A stretch of 64,000 nucleotides of DNA from Aquibium microcysteis (GTDB lineage: Bacteria; Pseudomonadota; Alphaproteobacteria; Rhizobiales; Rhizobiaceae): NCBI RefSeq assembly GCF_014495845.1, contig NZ_CP061080.1, positions 1,043,001 through 1,107,000 of the forward strand, given 5' to 3'. This document shows positions 53,817 to 62,685 of this stretch, in pieces. The stretch's first letter is position 1. Each line of letters opens with the position of its first letter. Both the position numbers and the translations under genes were made by a program. The notes beneath the pieces are model-generated. The model made no database searches. It was not told the DNA's origin and saw nothing but the letters and a program-made list of their open reading frames with translations.

Positions 53817-54002
53817 GAAGCAATCTGTGCCGCATTTTCGGGCAAATCAACTCCAAAGCCACGCAATGCCACAGACTGGGCGGAAAAGGCCACAAATCCC
53901 GGTTGACATCTGACGCAGCGGCAATCCACACTTCGCGCCTGCGGCCTGTTCCCGACGATCAGAAGCGGGACCTGCCTGGCGAAAAACAGAGGGACGCGAC
54001 CG

Positions 54003-54971
54003 ATGCATAGCCGGACATTCTCCAGACTGGGACGTTTCACCGCCCTGACCGCCGCGGCGCTGTCGCTCGGCCTCGGCATGGCGCAGGCCGAACCCGAATC
54101 GACCGACCCCATCAAGCTGACGCTGCACGACTGGACCGGCCAGCTGATCACCACCAACCTGATGGCCGAGGTGCTGAAGAAGGCCGGCTACAATGTCGAG
54201 CTGGTGCAGGCCGACTATCTCGCCCAGTTCGCGGGGCTGGAGACGGGCGACCTGCACGTCGCGATGGAGATGTGGGAGACCACCGGCCGCGAGGCGATGG
54301 ACGCCGCGACCGCCACCGGCAAGGTCGAGAACATCGGCCCGACCGGCATGAAGGCCAAGGAAGAATGGTGGTATCCCTCCTACATGAAGGACAAGTGCCC
54401 CGGCCTGCCCAACTGGGAAGCGCTGAAGTCCGACGCCTGCGCGGAAGCCTTCTCGACGGCCGAGACGGCGCCGAAGGGCCGTTATCTCGGCGGCCCGGTC
54501 ACCTGGGGCGGCTTCGACGACGAGCGCGTCGAGGCGCTGGACCTGCCCTTCGAGGTGATCCATGCCGGCACCGACGCGGCGCTCTTCGCCGAGCTCGAGA
54601 GTGCCTATCAGCGCCAGGCGCCGATCCTGCTCTGGGTCTACGCGCCGCACTGGGCGCCGGCGAAGTACCAGGGCGAATGGGTCGAGTTCCCCGAATACAC
54701 GGCCGAGTGCTACACCGACCCGAAGTGGGGTTCGAACCCCGACATGGCCTATGATTGCGGCAAGCCCTTCGGCGAGATCTGGAAGGTCGGCTGGGCCGGC
54801 GTGAAGGACAAGTGGCCGGGCGCCTACGAGGCGATCAAGGCCTTCACCATCGACAACGACCAGATGGGCGCGATGATCACCGAGGTCGATCTCGACGGCA
54901 AGACCGTCGAGACGGTCGTGGCGGACTGGATGGGCAAGAACGAGGCCGTCTGGTCGGCCTGGATCAAGTAG
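54003..54971 (+). CDS. Betaine/choline-type ABC transporter substrate-binding protein
   Basis: A 322-aa periplasmic receptor of the OpuAC/ProX family with a signal peptide (residues 1-29, ending GMAQA). Aromatic residues for a quaternary-ammonium cage are plentiful: LHDWTGQ, EMWETTG, EEWWYPSYM, ILLWVYAPHW. A TTGACA at 53903-53908 could be the -35 box, but no clear -10 follows. It is the first gene of an operon with ATPase, double permease, kinase-like and flavoprotein genes. Glycine betaine, choline, carnitine or a similar methylated amine is the expected ligand. Confidence 0.88.
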   Translation: MHSRTFSRLGRFTALTAAALSLGLGMAQAEPESTDPIKLTLHDWTGQLITTNLMAEVLKKAGYNVELVQADYLAQFAGLETGDLHVAMEMWETTGREAMDAATATGKVENIGPTGMKAKEEWWYPSYMKDKCPGLPNWEALKSDACAEAFSTAETAPKGRYLGGPVTWGGFDDERVEALDLPFEVIHAGTDAALFAELESAYQRQAPILLWVYAPHWAPAKYQGEWVEFPEYTAECYTDPKWGSNPDMAYDCGKPFGEIWKVGWAGVKDKWPGAYEAIKAFTIDNDQMGAMITEVDLDGKTVETVVADWMGKNEAVWSAWIK

Positions 54972-55073
54972 CGGCGCCTCGATCGGCGCATCGATGGCAG
55001 CCGCCGGCCTTGCGGCGGCTGCACGGACGAGAAGCGGGCGCCTGCGCCCGCGCCCTTCACCATCGCGGACACC

Positions 55074-56120
55074 ATGCCTGAAACCGACGCGCCTGCAGCA
55101 GCGGCCAAACTCGTCTGCCGGTCGGTCTGGAAGTTCTTCGGCCCGGATGCCGACCGGCTGGGCAGGGCGGCCGACGCCGGCACCCTGCGACCCGAGGAAC
55201 TCGCCGGCACCACCGCCGTCGCGGCCGTGCGCGACGTCTCGCTGTCGGTGCGCGAGGGCGAGTGCTTCGTCATCATGGGCCTGTCGGGCTCGGGCAAGTC
55301 GACGCTGGTGCGCTGCATGTCGCGCCTGGTCGAGCCGAGCGCGGGCGAGATCCTCTTCGACGGCGAGAACCTTCTGGCGGCGAGCGAGAAGCGGATGATC
55401 GAGATCCGCCGCCGCCACATGGGCATGGTGTTCCAGAACTTCGCGCTGCTGCCGCACTTGACCGTGCTCGGCAACGTCGCCTTTCCGCTGGAAGTGCAGG
55501 GGGTGGGACGCGCGAAGCGCGAAGCGCGGGCGATGGAGATGATCGCGCTGGTCGGGCTCGCCGGCCGCGAGCACTTCTTCCCGCGCGAACTCTCCGGCGG
55601 CCAGCAGCAGCGCGTCGGCATCGCCCGCTCGCTGGCCGTCGAGCCGGACCTCTGGTTCCTCGACGAGCCGTTCTCGGCGCTCGACCCGCTTATCCGCCGC
55701 GAGATGCAGGACGAGTTCATGCGGCTGCAGTCGGTGCTGAAGAAGACCATCGTCTTCATCACCCATGATTTCGACGAGGCGATCCGCCTTGGCGACCGCA
55801 TCGCCATCATGAAGGACGGGGCGGTGGTGCAGGTCGGCACGCCCGACGAGATCGTGCTCGCGCCGGCAACGGATTACGTCTCGGAGTTCACGCGCAACGT
55901 CACCCGCGCCAAGGTGGTGAAGGTGGCCGCCCTGCTGACGCCCGCCGACGCGGCGACCGCCGGCGCTGTGGCCGGCGAGGTCTCCGACCGTGCCACCGTG
56001 GCCGAGGCGGCGCCGCTGTTCGGCGACACTGGCACGCATCTCCTCGTGCGCGGCCGGGACGGCGCGGTCGCGGGCGTGCTCGAGCGCGAGCGCGTCGCCG
56101 CCATGATGATGCGGGGCTGA
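55074..56120 (+). CDS. ProV-type quaternary-amine ABC transporter ATP-binding protein
   Basis: A 348-aa ATPase with the ProV-specific lead GTTAVAAVRDVSLSVREGEC, Walker A GLSGSGKST, signature LSGGQQQRVGIARSL, Walker B LWFLDEPFSALD and H-loop ITHDFDEAI. The C terminus (residues about 270-348) is a short CBS-like remnant, shorter than the paired CBS domains of E. coli ProV. The ribosome-binding site before ATG 55074 is weak. The permease starts 3 bp after the stop. Confidence 0.92.
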   Translation: MPETDAPAAAAKLVCRSVWKFFGPDADRLGRAADAGTLRPEELAGTTAVAAVRDVSLSVREGECFVIMGLSGSGKSTLVRCMSRLVEPSAGEILFDGENLLAASEKRMIEIRRRHMGMVFQNFALLPHLTVLGNVAFPLEVQGVGRAKREARAMEMIALVGLAGREHFFPRELSGGQQQRVGIARSLAVEPDLWFLDEPFSALDPLIRREMQDEFMRLQSVLKKTIVFITHDFDEAIRLGDRIAIMKDGAVVQVGTPDEIVLAPATDYVSEFTRNVTRAKVVKVAALLTPADAATAGAVAGEVSDRATVAEAAPLFGDTGTHLLVRGRDGAVAGVLERERVAAMMMRG

Positions 56121-56123
56121 GCC

Positions 56124-58154
56124 ATGGCCGCGATCGGTCCGGCCGAGACGGCGCGTACGGGGTGGCCGGCGGCGCCGTCGCGCGGGCTCGTGGTGTGGGT
56201 CGTCGCGCTCTGCGCCTTCGCGCTGCTGTGGGCCGGCGCCGGTGCGCTGGTTCCCTGGGCGCAGGAATGGCCGCGCGCCTGGACCCCGCGCTTCGCCGCC
56301 TCGATCACCGCCTTCATGCGCTGGCTGGTCGACGACGCGCATTTCGGCCTCTTCACCTTCACGGAATTCACGCGGTTCCTGTCGGCCATGGTCGAGGCGC
56401 CCTATCGATTCGTGCTCGCCATCCTCTCGACGGGCCTTCTGTCGGGGCAGGGCTCGCAGGCCGTGCAGATCGCGCCGCCCGTCTCCTGGGCCGGCGTCAT
56501 CGGCGTCTTCGTGATCGCCGCGCATGCGGCGGGCGGACGCCGGCTGGCGCTGCTCGCCGTCGCCTGCCTCGGCTTCATCCTCGTCTTCGGCCAGTGGGAC
56601 AGCGCCATGGTGACGCTGGCCTCGATCGTCGTGGCGGTGCCGGCGGGTGCCGCTGGCGGGCTGCTGCTCGGGCTCGCCGCCTATCGCTGGCCGTCCTTCG
56701 AGCGGGCGATCTCGCCGGTGCTCGACCTGATGCAGACCATCCCGATCTTTGCCTATCTGGTGCCGATCCTGTTCCTGTTCGGGTTCGGACCGGTGGCGGC
56801 GATCCTCGCGACCATCATCTACGCCATGCCGCCGATGACCCGCATCGCGGTCGTCGCGCTGCGCGCCGTGGCGCCCGAGATCCGCGACCTCGGCCGCATG
56901 ACCGGCTGCACGCCGCGCCAGATGACCTGGCGCGTCATGGTGCCGGCGGCGATGCCGGGGCTGATGGTCGGCGTCAACCAGGTGATCATGCTGTCGCTCA
57001 ACATGGTCATCATCGCCTCGATGATCGGCGCCGGCGGCCTCGGTTTCGACGTGTTGTCGGCGCTGCGCCGGCTCGACTTCGGCGCCGGGCTGGAGGCGGG
57101 TGTGGCGATCGTGGCGCTCGCCGTCCTGCTCGACCGCACCTCGCAGGCCTTCGCCCGGCAGACCGTGCAGCGCGCCCATGCCGAGGGTGCCGGGCTCGTC
57201 GCGCGCCATCAGCATCTCGTCGCGGCAGCTCTGGTGCTGGTCGCGAGCGTCCTCGCCGGCCTCGTCGTGTCTCCGCTCGCCCGGTGGCCGCAGGCCTGGG
57301 AACTGTCGACCGGCACCTTCTGGTCGGAACTGGTGCGCTGGATCAACGTCAACTTCTTCGACCAGCTCGAGGCGGTGAAGAACGCGCTGCTGCTCAACGT
57401 GCTGATCCCCTTCAAGCGCTTCCTGCTCGGCCTGCCCTGGCTGGGGGTCGCGCTGCTCGCCGGCGTCGCCGGATGGGCGCTTTCGGGATTCCGCCTCGCG
57501 CTTCTCGCGGTGGTCCTCTCCACGCTGATCGCCGTGTCCGGCCTCTGGGAGGAGGCGATGACGACCGTCTATCTCTGCGGCATCTCGGTGGTCTTCGCGC
57601 TGATGATCGGCGTGCCGGTCGGCGTCTGGTCGGCCGATCGTCCGAGGGTCTGGCGCATCGTGCAGGGCGTCATCGACACGCTGCAGACGCTGCCGTCTTT
57701 CGTCTACCTGATGCCCGTGGTGATGCTGTTTCGCGTCGGCGACTTCACCGCCATGATCGCCATCGTCGCCTATGCGCTGGCGCCCGCCATCCGCTACACC
57801 GCGCACGGGCTGCAGCAGGTCGATCCCCGGCTGATCGAGGCCGGACGCGCGGCCGGCTGCACGCCGTTCCAGCTGCTGGTCAAGATCAGGCTGAAGCTCG
57901 CGCTGCCGGAGATCATGCTCGGCGTCAACCAGACCATCATGCTGGCGCTGTCGATGCTGGTCATCACCGCGCTCGTCGGCACCCGCGACCTCGGCCAGGA
58001 GGTGTATATCGCGCTGACCAAGGCCGACACCGGCCGCGGCATCGTCGCGGGTCTCGCGGTCGCCTTCATCGCCATCATCGCCGACCGGCTGATCGCAGCG
58101 GGCGCTGCCCGCGCCCGCGCCAGGCTCGGCCTGTCGGGGCAGGAAGTTTCGTGA
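56124..58154 (+). CDS. Betaine-type ABC permease, two ProW modules fused
   Basis: A 676-aa membrane protein formed of two tandem permease modules. Each has its own conserved core: first LMQTIPIFAYLVPILFLFGF and AGCTP-like GCTPRQMTWRVMVPAAMPG; second LQTLPSFVYLMPVVMLFRVG and GCTPFQLLVKIRLKLALPEI. This double ProW form is common in alphaproteobacteria and can supply both halves of the channel from one gene. The stop overlaps the kinase-like ATG by one base. Confidence 0.93.
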   Translation: MAAIGPAETARTGWPAAPSRGLVVWVVALCAFALLWAGAGALVPWAQEWPRAWTPRFAASITAFMRWLVDDAHFGLFTFTEFTRFLSAMVEAPYRFVLAILSTGLLSGQGSQAVQIAPPVSWAGVIGVFVIAAHAAGGRRLALLAVACLGFILVFGQWDSAMVTLASIVVAVPAGAAGGLLLGLAAYRWPSFERAISPVLDLMQTIPIFAYLVPILFLFGFGPVAAILATIIYAMPPMTRIAVVALRAVAPEIRDLGRMTGCTPRQMTWRVMVPAAMPGLMVGVNQVIMLSLNMVIIASMIGAGGLGFDVLSALRRLDFGAGLEAGVAIVALAVLLDRTSQAFARQTVQRAHAEGAGLVARHQHLVAAALVLVASVLAGLVVSPLARWPQAWELSTGTFWSELVRWINVNFFDQLEAVKNALLLNVLIPFKRFLLGLPWLGVALLAGVAGWALSGFRLALLAVVLSTLIAVSGLWEEAMTTVYLCGISVVFALMIGVPVGVWSADRPRVWRIVQGVIDTLQTLPSFVYLMPVVMLFRVGDFTAMIAIVAYALAPAIRYTAHGLQQVDPRLIEAGRAAGCTPFQLLVKIRLKLALPEIMLGVNQTIMLALSMLVITALVGTRDLGQEVYIALTKADTGRGIVAGLAVAFIAIIADRLIAAGAARARARLGLSGQEVS

Positions 58155-59041
58155 TGGCCGACGATCTCGCCCGCATCCGCGCGCTGCCGCTCTGGCGCGG
58201 CACGGTGGAGCCGCAGCCGCTGCACGGCGGCCTGTCCAACCAGAGCTATACGGTGGAAGACGCGGGAGAAAAATACGTCGTGCGGCTCGGCCGCGACTAC
58301 GTCTTCCACCACGTCATCCGCGAGCGCGAACTGATGACGGCGCGCGCCGCCCATGCCGGCGGTTTCGCGCCGGAGGTGGTGCATGCGCAGCCCGGCCTGA
58401 CCGTGTCGCGCTTCATCGCCGGCAAGCCCTTCTCCGAGGCCGACATGCGGGCGAAGATCCCGGACGTCGCCGCCATGGTCCGGCGCTTCCACGACGAGAT
58501 GCCGCGCCACGTCTCCGGCCCGGGCTTCATCTTCTGGCCGTTCCACGTCATCCGCGACTATGCGCTGACGCTTTCGGCCGGCGGCAGCGCCTTCGCGCGC
58601 GAGCTGCCGGGCTGGCTGGCGCTGGCGGACGAACTGGAGGCCGCGCAGGAGGCGCTGCCGATCGCCTTCGGCCATCACGACTTCCTCCCGGCCAACATCA
58701 TCGACGACGGCGACCGCCTGTGGATGATCGACTTCGAATATGCCGGTTTCGGCACGGCGATGTTCGACCTCGCCGGCATCGCCTCCAACGCGGAATTCTC
58801 TTCAGACGAGTCCGAGGCGCTGCTCGGCCATTATTTCGATCGGTCGCCATCGGCCGCGATCATCCGCGCGCATGCGGCCATGCAGTGCGCCTCGCTGCTG
58901 CGCGAGGCGATGTGGGGCATGGTCTCGGCGCTCCATCTCGACAATCCGGGCATCGACTACGCCGCCTATGCCCGGATGAACCTCGAGCGGCTGGCGGCAG
59001 CGCTCGACGCCTACAGAACCCAGTTCGGAAAAGAGACCTGA
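58154..59041 (+). CDS. Choline/ethanolamine-kinase-like phosphotransferase
   Basis: A 295-aa protein of the aminoglycoside phosphotransferase/choline kinase superfamily. The N lobe has LHGGLSNQSYTVEDAGEKYV with the ATP-binding lysine or arginine (YVVRLGR). The catalytic loop is GHHDFLPANIIDD (Brenner HxDxxxxN) and the metal aspartate is in MIDFEYAGFG. It is translationally coupled to the importer permease, which suggests phosphorylation of an imported amino-alcohol such as choline. A flavoprotein gene starts one base after the stop. Confidence 0.85.
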   Translation: MADDLARIRALPLWRGTVEPQPLHGGLSNQSYTVEDAGEKYVVRLGRDYVFHHVIRERELMTARAAHAGGFAPEVVHAQPGLTVSRFIAGKPFSEADMRAKIPDVAAMVRRFHDEMPRHVSGPGFIFWPFHVIRDYALTLSAGGSAFARELPGWLALADELEAAQEALPIAFGHHDFLPANIIDDGDRLWMIDFEYAGFGTAMFDLAGIASNAEFSSDESEALLGHYFDRSPSAAIIRAHAAMQCASLLREAMWGMVSALHLDNPGIDYAAYARMNLERLAAALDAYRTQFGKET

Positions 59042-59042
59042 C

Positions 59043-61484
59043 ATGGCGCTTCCCAGCCACGCGGAGATCGTCGTCATCGGCGGCGGCATCATCGGATGCT
59101 CGACGGCCTATCATCTGGCGCGCGACCACAAGGCCGACGTGCTCCTGATCGAGCAGGGCAAGCTCACCTCCGGCTCGACATGGCACGCGGCCGGGCTGGT
59201 CGGCCAGCTGCGCTCCTCCGCATCGATCACCCAGCTGCTGAAATACTCCGTCGACCTCTACAAGCAGCTCGCCGCCGAGACCGGGCTGGAGACCGGCTGG
59301 AAGATGACCGGCTGCCTGAGGCTCGCCACCAGCCAGGACCGCTGGACGGAGTTCCGGCGGCTCGCCACCACCGCGCAGAGCTTCGGCATGGAGATGCACC
59401 TCGTCTCACCCGAGGAAGTGAAGCGCATGTGGCCGCTGATGGAGGTGTCGGACCTCGTCGGCGCGAGCTGGCTGCCGACCGACGGCCAGGCGAGCCCCTC
59501 CGACATCGCCCAGTCGCTCGCCAAGGGCGCTCGCATGCACGGGGCAAGGATCGTCGAGGGCGTCCGCGTCACCGGTTTCGACATCGACGACGGCCGCATC
59601 ACGGCGGTGCATACGACGCAGGGCGTCGTCGAATGCGACAAGGTGGTCAATTGCGGCGGCCAGTGGGCGCGCCAGATCGGCGCCCTGGCGGGGATCGAGG
59701 TGCCGCTGCAGCCGGTCAAGCATCAATACGTCATCACCGAGCGGATCGAGGGCCTGTCGTCCGACGCGCCGACCATCCGCGATCCCGACCGGCGGACCTA
59801 TTTCAAGGAGGAGGTCGGCGGCGTCGTCATGGGCGGCTACGAGCCGAATCCGCAGGCCTGGACATTGGGCGACGTGCCCGACGATTTCCAGTTTCAGCTC
59901 TTCCCCGACGACTGGGAGCATTTCGAGCAGCACATGGAACAGGCCGTCGCCCGCATCCCGGCACTCGCCGAGGCCGGCGTCAAGCAGATGATCAACGGCC
60001 CGGAGAGCTTCACCCCCGACGGCAACTTCATCCTCGGCCGCGCGCCGGAATGTTCGAACATGTATGTCGGCGCGGGCTTCAACGCCTTCGGCATCGCGTC
60101 GGGCGGCGGGGCGGGCTGGGCATTGGCGGCCTGGGTGGCGCGCGGCGAGGCACCGCTCGACCTCTGGGTCGTCGACATCAACCGCTTCTCCGACCTGCAC
60201 CGCGACCGCCGGTGGGTCTGCGACCGCACGCTCGAAGCCTATGGCAAGCACTACACAGTAGCCTTCCCGCACGAGGAGTACGACAGCGGCCGGCCGCGCC
60301 TCGTCTCGCCGCTCTACGACCGGCTGAAGGCCCGTCGTGCCGTCTTCGGCTCCAAGCTCGGCTGGGAGCGGCCGAACTGGTTCGCGCCGGACGGCGTGGA
60401 GCCGAAGGACGTCTACTCCATGGGCCGGCAGAACTGGTTCGCCCCCGTGGGCGAGGAGCACCGGCTGGTGCGAGAGGCCGTCGGCGTCTTCGACCAGTCC
60501 TCCTTTGCCAAATTCGAACTGAGGGGCAGCGATGCGGCGGCGGCGCTCGAGGCGATCTGCTCCAACCGCGTCGCGCGGGAGCCGGGCCGGCTCACCTATA
60601 CGCAGATGCTCAACTCGCGCGGCGGCATCGAATGCGACCTGACGGTCGCGCGGCTCGCGGACGACCTGTTCTACATCGTCACCGGTACCGGCTTCCGGAC
60701 CCATGACGGCGGCTGGATCGCCGACCATCTGCCGGCGGGTGGCGACGTCGCGCTGATCGACGTGACGGAGGACTACGGCACGCTGTCGCTGATGGGACCG
60801 CGGGCCCGCGACGTGCTGGAGAAGGTGACCGGCGCCGACGTTTCCAACGCCGCCTTCCCCTTCGGCCACGTGCGGGTGATCGACATCGCCGGCCAGCCGG
60901 TGCGGGCCTTGCGCGTGACCTATGTCGGCGAGCTCGGCTGGGAACTGCACGCGCCGCTCGCCGGCCTCGGCGCGGTCTTCGATGCGCTGATGGAGGCCGG
61001 CGCACCCTTCGGCATCGCGCCCGTCGGCTACCGCGCGCTGGAATCGCTGCGGCTGGAAAAGGGCTACCGCGCCTGGGGCTCCGACATCACGCCCAACGAC
61101 ACGCCCTTCGAGGCCGGGCTGGGCTGGGCGGTGAAGCTTAAGTCCAATCTCGATTTCGTCGGCCGCGAGGCGGTGGCGAAGGTCGCTGCCGCGCCGCTGA
61201 AGAAGCGGCTGATGACCTTCACCGTCGATGACCCTTCGGTTGTGCTGCTCGGCCGTGAGACCATCCTGCGCGACGGTGACTTCGGCGGCTACCTGTCGAG
61301 CGGCGGCTATGGCTACACGATCGGGAAACCGATCGGCCTCGGCTACGTCCGCCGCTCCCAGGGGGTGAGCGACGAGTGGCTGGCCGCGGGGCGCTACGAA
61401 CTGGTGGTGGCGAAGGAGCGCGTGAAGGCGTCGCTGCACATGGGGCCGCTGTATGATCCGGAGGCCGCGCGGGTGAAGGGGTAG
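59043..61484 (+). CDS. Dimethylglycine/sarcosine-dehydrogenase-like flavoprotein with GcvT domain
   Basis: An 813-aa two-part enzyme. The N-terminal DAO domain has the FAD-binding EIVVIGGGIIGCSTAYHLA and the covalent-flavin region SGSTWHAAGLVGQLRSS with the histidine. The C-terminal half is GcvT-like (aminomethyltransferase fold binding tetrahydrofolate): FEAGLGWAVKL, YTQMLNSRGGIECDLTVARL. This architecture demethylates dimethylglycine, sarcosine or similar N-methyl compounds and passes formaldehyde to folate. Lying at the end of a betaine-type importer operon, it likely degrades the imported methylated amine. The exact substrate is open. Confidence 0.88.
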   Translation: MALPSHAEIVVIGGGIIGCSTAYHLARDHKADVLLIEQGKLTSGSTWHAAGLVGQLRSSASITQLLKYSVDLYKQLAAETGLETGWKMTGCLRLATSQDRWTEFRRLATTAQSFGMEMHLVSPEEVKRMWPLMEVSDLVGASWLPTDGQASPSDIAQSLAKGARMHGARIVEGVRVTGFDIDDGRITAVHTTQGVVECDKVVNCGGQWARQIGALAGIEVPLQPVKHQYVITERIEGLSSDAPTIRDPDRRTYFKEEVGGVVMGGYEPNPQAWTLGDVPDDFQFQLFPDDWEHFEQHMEQAVARIPALAEAGVKQMINGPESFTPDGNFILGRAPECSNMYVGAGFNAFGIASGGGAGWALAAWVARGEAPLDLWVVDINRFSDLHRDRRWVCDRTLEAYGKHYTVAFPHEEYDSGRPRLVSPLYDRLKARRAVFGSKLGWERPNWFAPDGVEPKDVYSMGRQNWFAPVGEEHRLVREAVGVFDQSSFAKFELRGSDAAAALEAICSNRVAREPGRLTYTQMLNSRGGIECDLTVARLADDLFYIVTGTGFRTHDGGWIADHLPAGGDVALIDVTEDYGTLSLMGPRARDVLEKVTGADVSNAAFPFGHVRVIDIAGQPVRALRVTYVGELGWELHAPLAGLGAVFDALMEAGAPFGIAPVGYRALESLRLEKGYRAWGSDITPNDTPFEAGLGWAVKLKSNLDFVGREAVAKVAAAPLKKRLMTFTVDDPSVVLLGRETILRDGDFGGYLSSGGYGYTIGKPIGLGYVRRSQGVSDEWLAAGRYELVVAKERVKASLHMGPLYDPEAARVKG

Positions 61485-61510
61485 AGACCTTTCTTCGATC
61501 GCTCCATCAT

Positions 61511-61529
61511 CCGATCCCGGACGGATCGG
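61511..61529 (+). terminator. Weak hairpin after the flavoprotein gene
   Basis: A perfect 7-bp stem CCGATCC / GGATCGG with a 5-base loop, 26 bp after the stop codon. No strong T-run follows, so termination is tentative. Confidence 0.35.
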
Positions 61530-61617
61530 GCGTCGAATTCTTGCCAATGCTATGTGACCAAGGCACCCTCGGTGCAGTCGATCGACGAGACGGCGAGACG
61601 GCCGAAGGACTGATCGG

Positions 61618-61899
61618 ATGGCATCGCACTACATCGCCCTGATTCACAAGGATTCGGACAGCGGATACGGGGTGTCCTTTCCCGATCTGCTCGGCGTCAC
61701 GACGGTCGCCGATACATTGGACGACGCGCTGGGCGAAGCGTCCGTGGTACTGGCCTTCGCGCTCGAAGACTGGCCCGGCGGAGCACCCCGTCCGCGAACG
61801 CTCGATGCCCTGCGCAGCGATCCGACTTTCGTCGACTGGTCGGCCGACGCGGTCGTCGCCGCCGTCCATCCGGGCGTTCCCGCGACCGAAGCAGCCTAG
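61618..61899 (+). CDS. HicB-like small protein without a HicA partner
   Basis: A 93-aa protein with the HicB RNase-H-like start: YIALIHKDSDSGYGVSFPDL then GVTTVADTLDDALGEASVVL. HicB proteins are antitoxins that pair with the small RNA-cleaving HicA. No HicA frame is visible in the 133 bp upstream or the 51 bp downstream, and the usual C-terminal DNA-binding helix-turn-helix is absent. It may be a solitary HicB-fold regulator or a remnant. GAAGGA precedes ATG 61618. Confidence 0.75.
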   Translation: MASHYIALIHKDSDSGYGVSFPDLLGVTTVADTLDDALGEASVVLAFALEDWPGGAPRPRTLDALRSDPTFVDWSADAVVAAVHPGVPATEAA

Positions 61900-61950
61900 A
61901 ACCGGACGGCGAGGCCGACCGCTTGCGATCGCGCACCGCAACCCGATGCC

Positions 61951-62580
61951 TCAGATCCGCTTCAGCACCAGCCCGCGGCTGGGGATCGTGCCTTCCTCGC
62001 CGGGCATCGAGACGTAGGATTCGGTCTCTTCCGCGACCGCGACCTTGCCGGCCGCCACGAAGCCGGCGACGTGGGTGGAAAAGCCGTCCCAGAGCGTGTC
62101 CTTGACCGTCAGCACGATGACGCCGCCGGGCCGGCAGATGCGCACCAGTTCGTCGAGGCCTTCCGGCCCGACATGGCCGGTGGTGAAGACGCCGGCCGAG
62201 ACGATGCCGGCGAAATGGCCGTCGGCGAAGGGCAGGGGGCCGCCGAGCGCCAGCCGGTGCAGCGCCGCATAGACGTTCTTGCGCGCGGCCACGGCCAGCA
62301 TGCCTTCCGACAGGTCGAGCGCCTCGACATGGCGATAGCCGACGATGCCCAGCCACTCGCCGACGAGCCCGGTGCCGGCGCCCGCGTCGAGGAGCGGTCC
62401 GGCCCCGCGCGGCAGGTGGCGGGCGAGCAGCGCCAGGCAGATCGCCGGGTGGCGATAGCCGGCCTGCGCCATTTCGCGGTCGTAGCTGTCGGCCCAGCCG
62501 TCGTAGAGCGCCGCGACCTCCTCCGGCCGCTTCGCCGCATAGACCGCGCCCAGCGCGCCGCCATGTTCGTTGCCTGCCAT
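61951..62580 (-). CDS. Class I SAM-dependent methyltransferase
   Basis: A 209-aa Rossmann-fold methyltransferase. Motif I is LLDAGAGTGLVGEWL, motif II is VEALDLSEGMLAVA and the late motif is RICRPGGVIVLTVKD. ALYDGWADSYDREM near the N terminus is common in small-molecule methyltransferases. A start at ATG 62580 follows a GAGG-rich stretch; the frame stays open far upstream as an antisense shadow. The substrate is unknown; proximity to methylated-amine genes is suggestive only. Confidence 0.85.
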   Translation of the reverse strand: MAGNEHGGALGAVYAAKRPEEVAALYDGWADSYDREMAQAGYRHPAICLALLARHLPRGAGPLLDAGAGTGLVGEWLGIVGYRHVEALDLSEGMLAVAARKNVYAALHRLALGGPLPFADGHFAGIVSAGVFTTGHVGPEGLDELVRICRPGGVIVLTVKDTLWDGFSTHVAGFVAAGKVAVAEETESYVSMPGEEGTIPSRGLVLKRI

Positions 62581-62685
62581 GCCTCGTCCCTCGTCTCGAT
62601 TTCCGCGTCCCGACACCCTAGCCGAACGGGCCATTCTGTGGAACCGTGGGTGCACGATACCGGACATGAAAAGGGGAGATCGGGC

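Noticed and set aside
53903..53908. TTGACA before the betaine receptor gene as a full promoter.
   Set aside because: No acceptable -10 hexamer occurs 16-18 bp downstream, so only the -35-like hexamer is noted in the gene entry.
53847..57806. A 1319-codon open frame on the minus strand antisense to the betaine transporter genes.
   Set aside because: It lies opposite clear ABC receptor, ATPase and permease genes and its translation is low-complexity (Arg, His, Asp-rich) with no domain. It is a high-GC shadow; the same holds for long antisense frames at 17270-19384, 30382-32997 and 59406-61547.
61485..61950. A complete HicAB toxin-antitoxin pair around the HicB-like gene.
   Set aside because: No frame with a HicA-type double-stranded-RNA-binding fold was found on either side within the available space.
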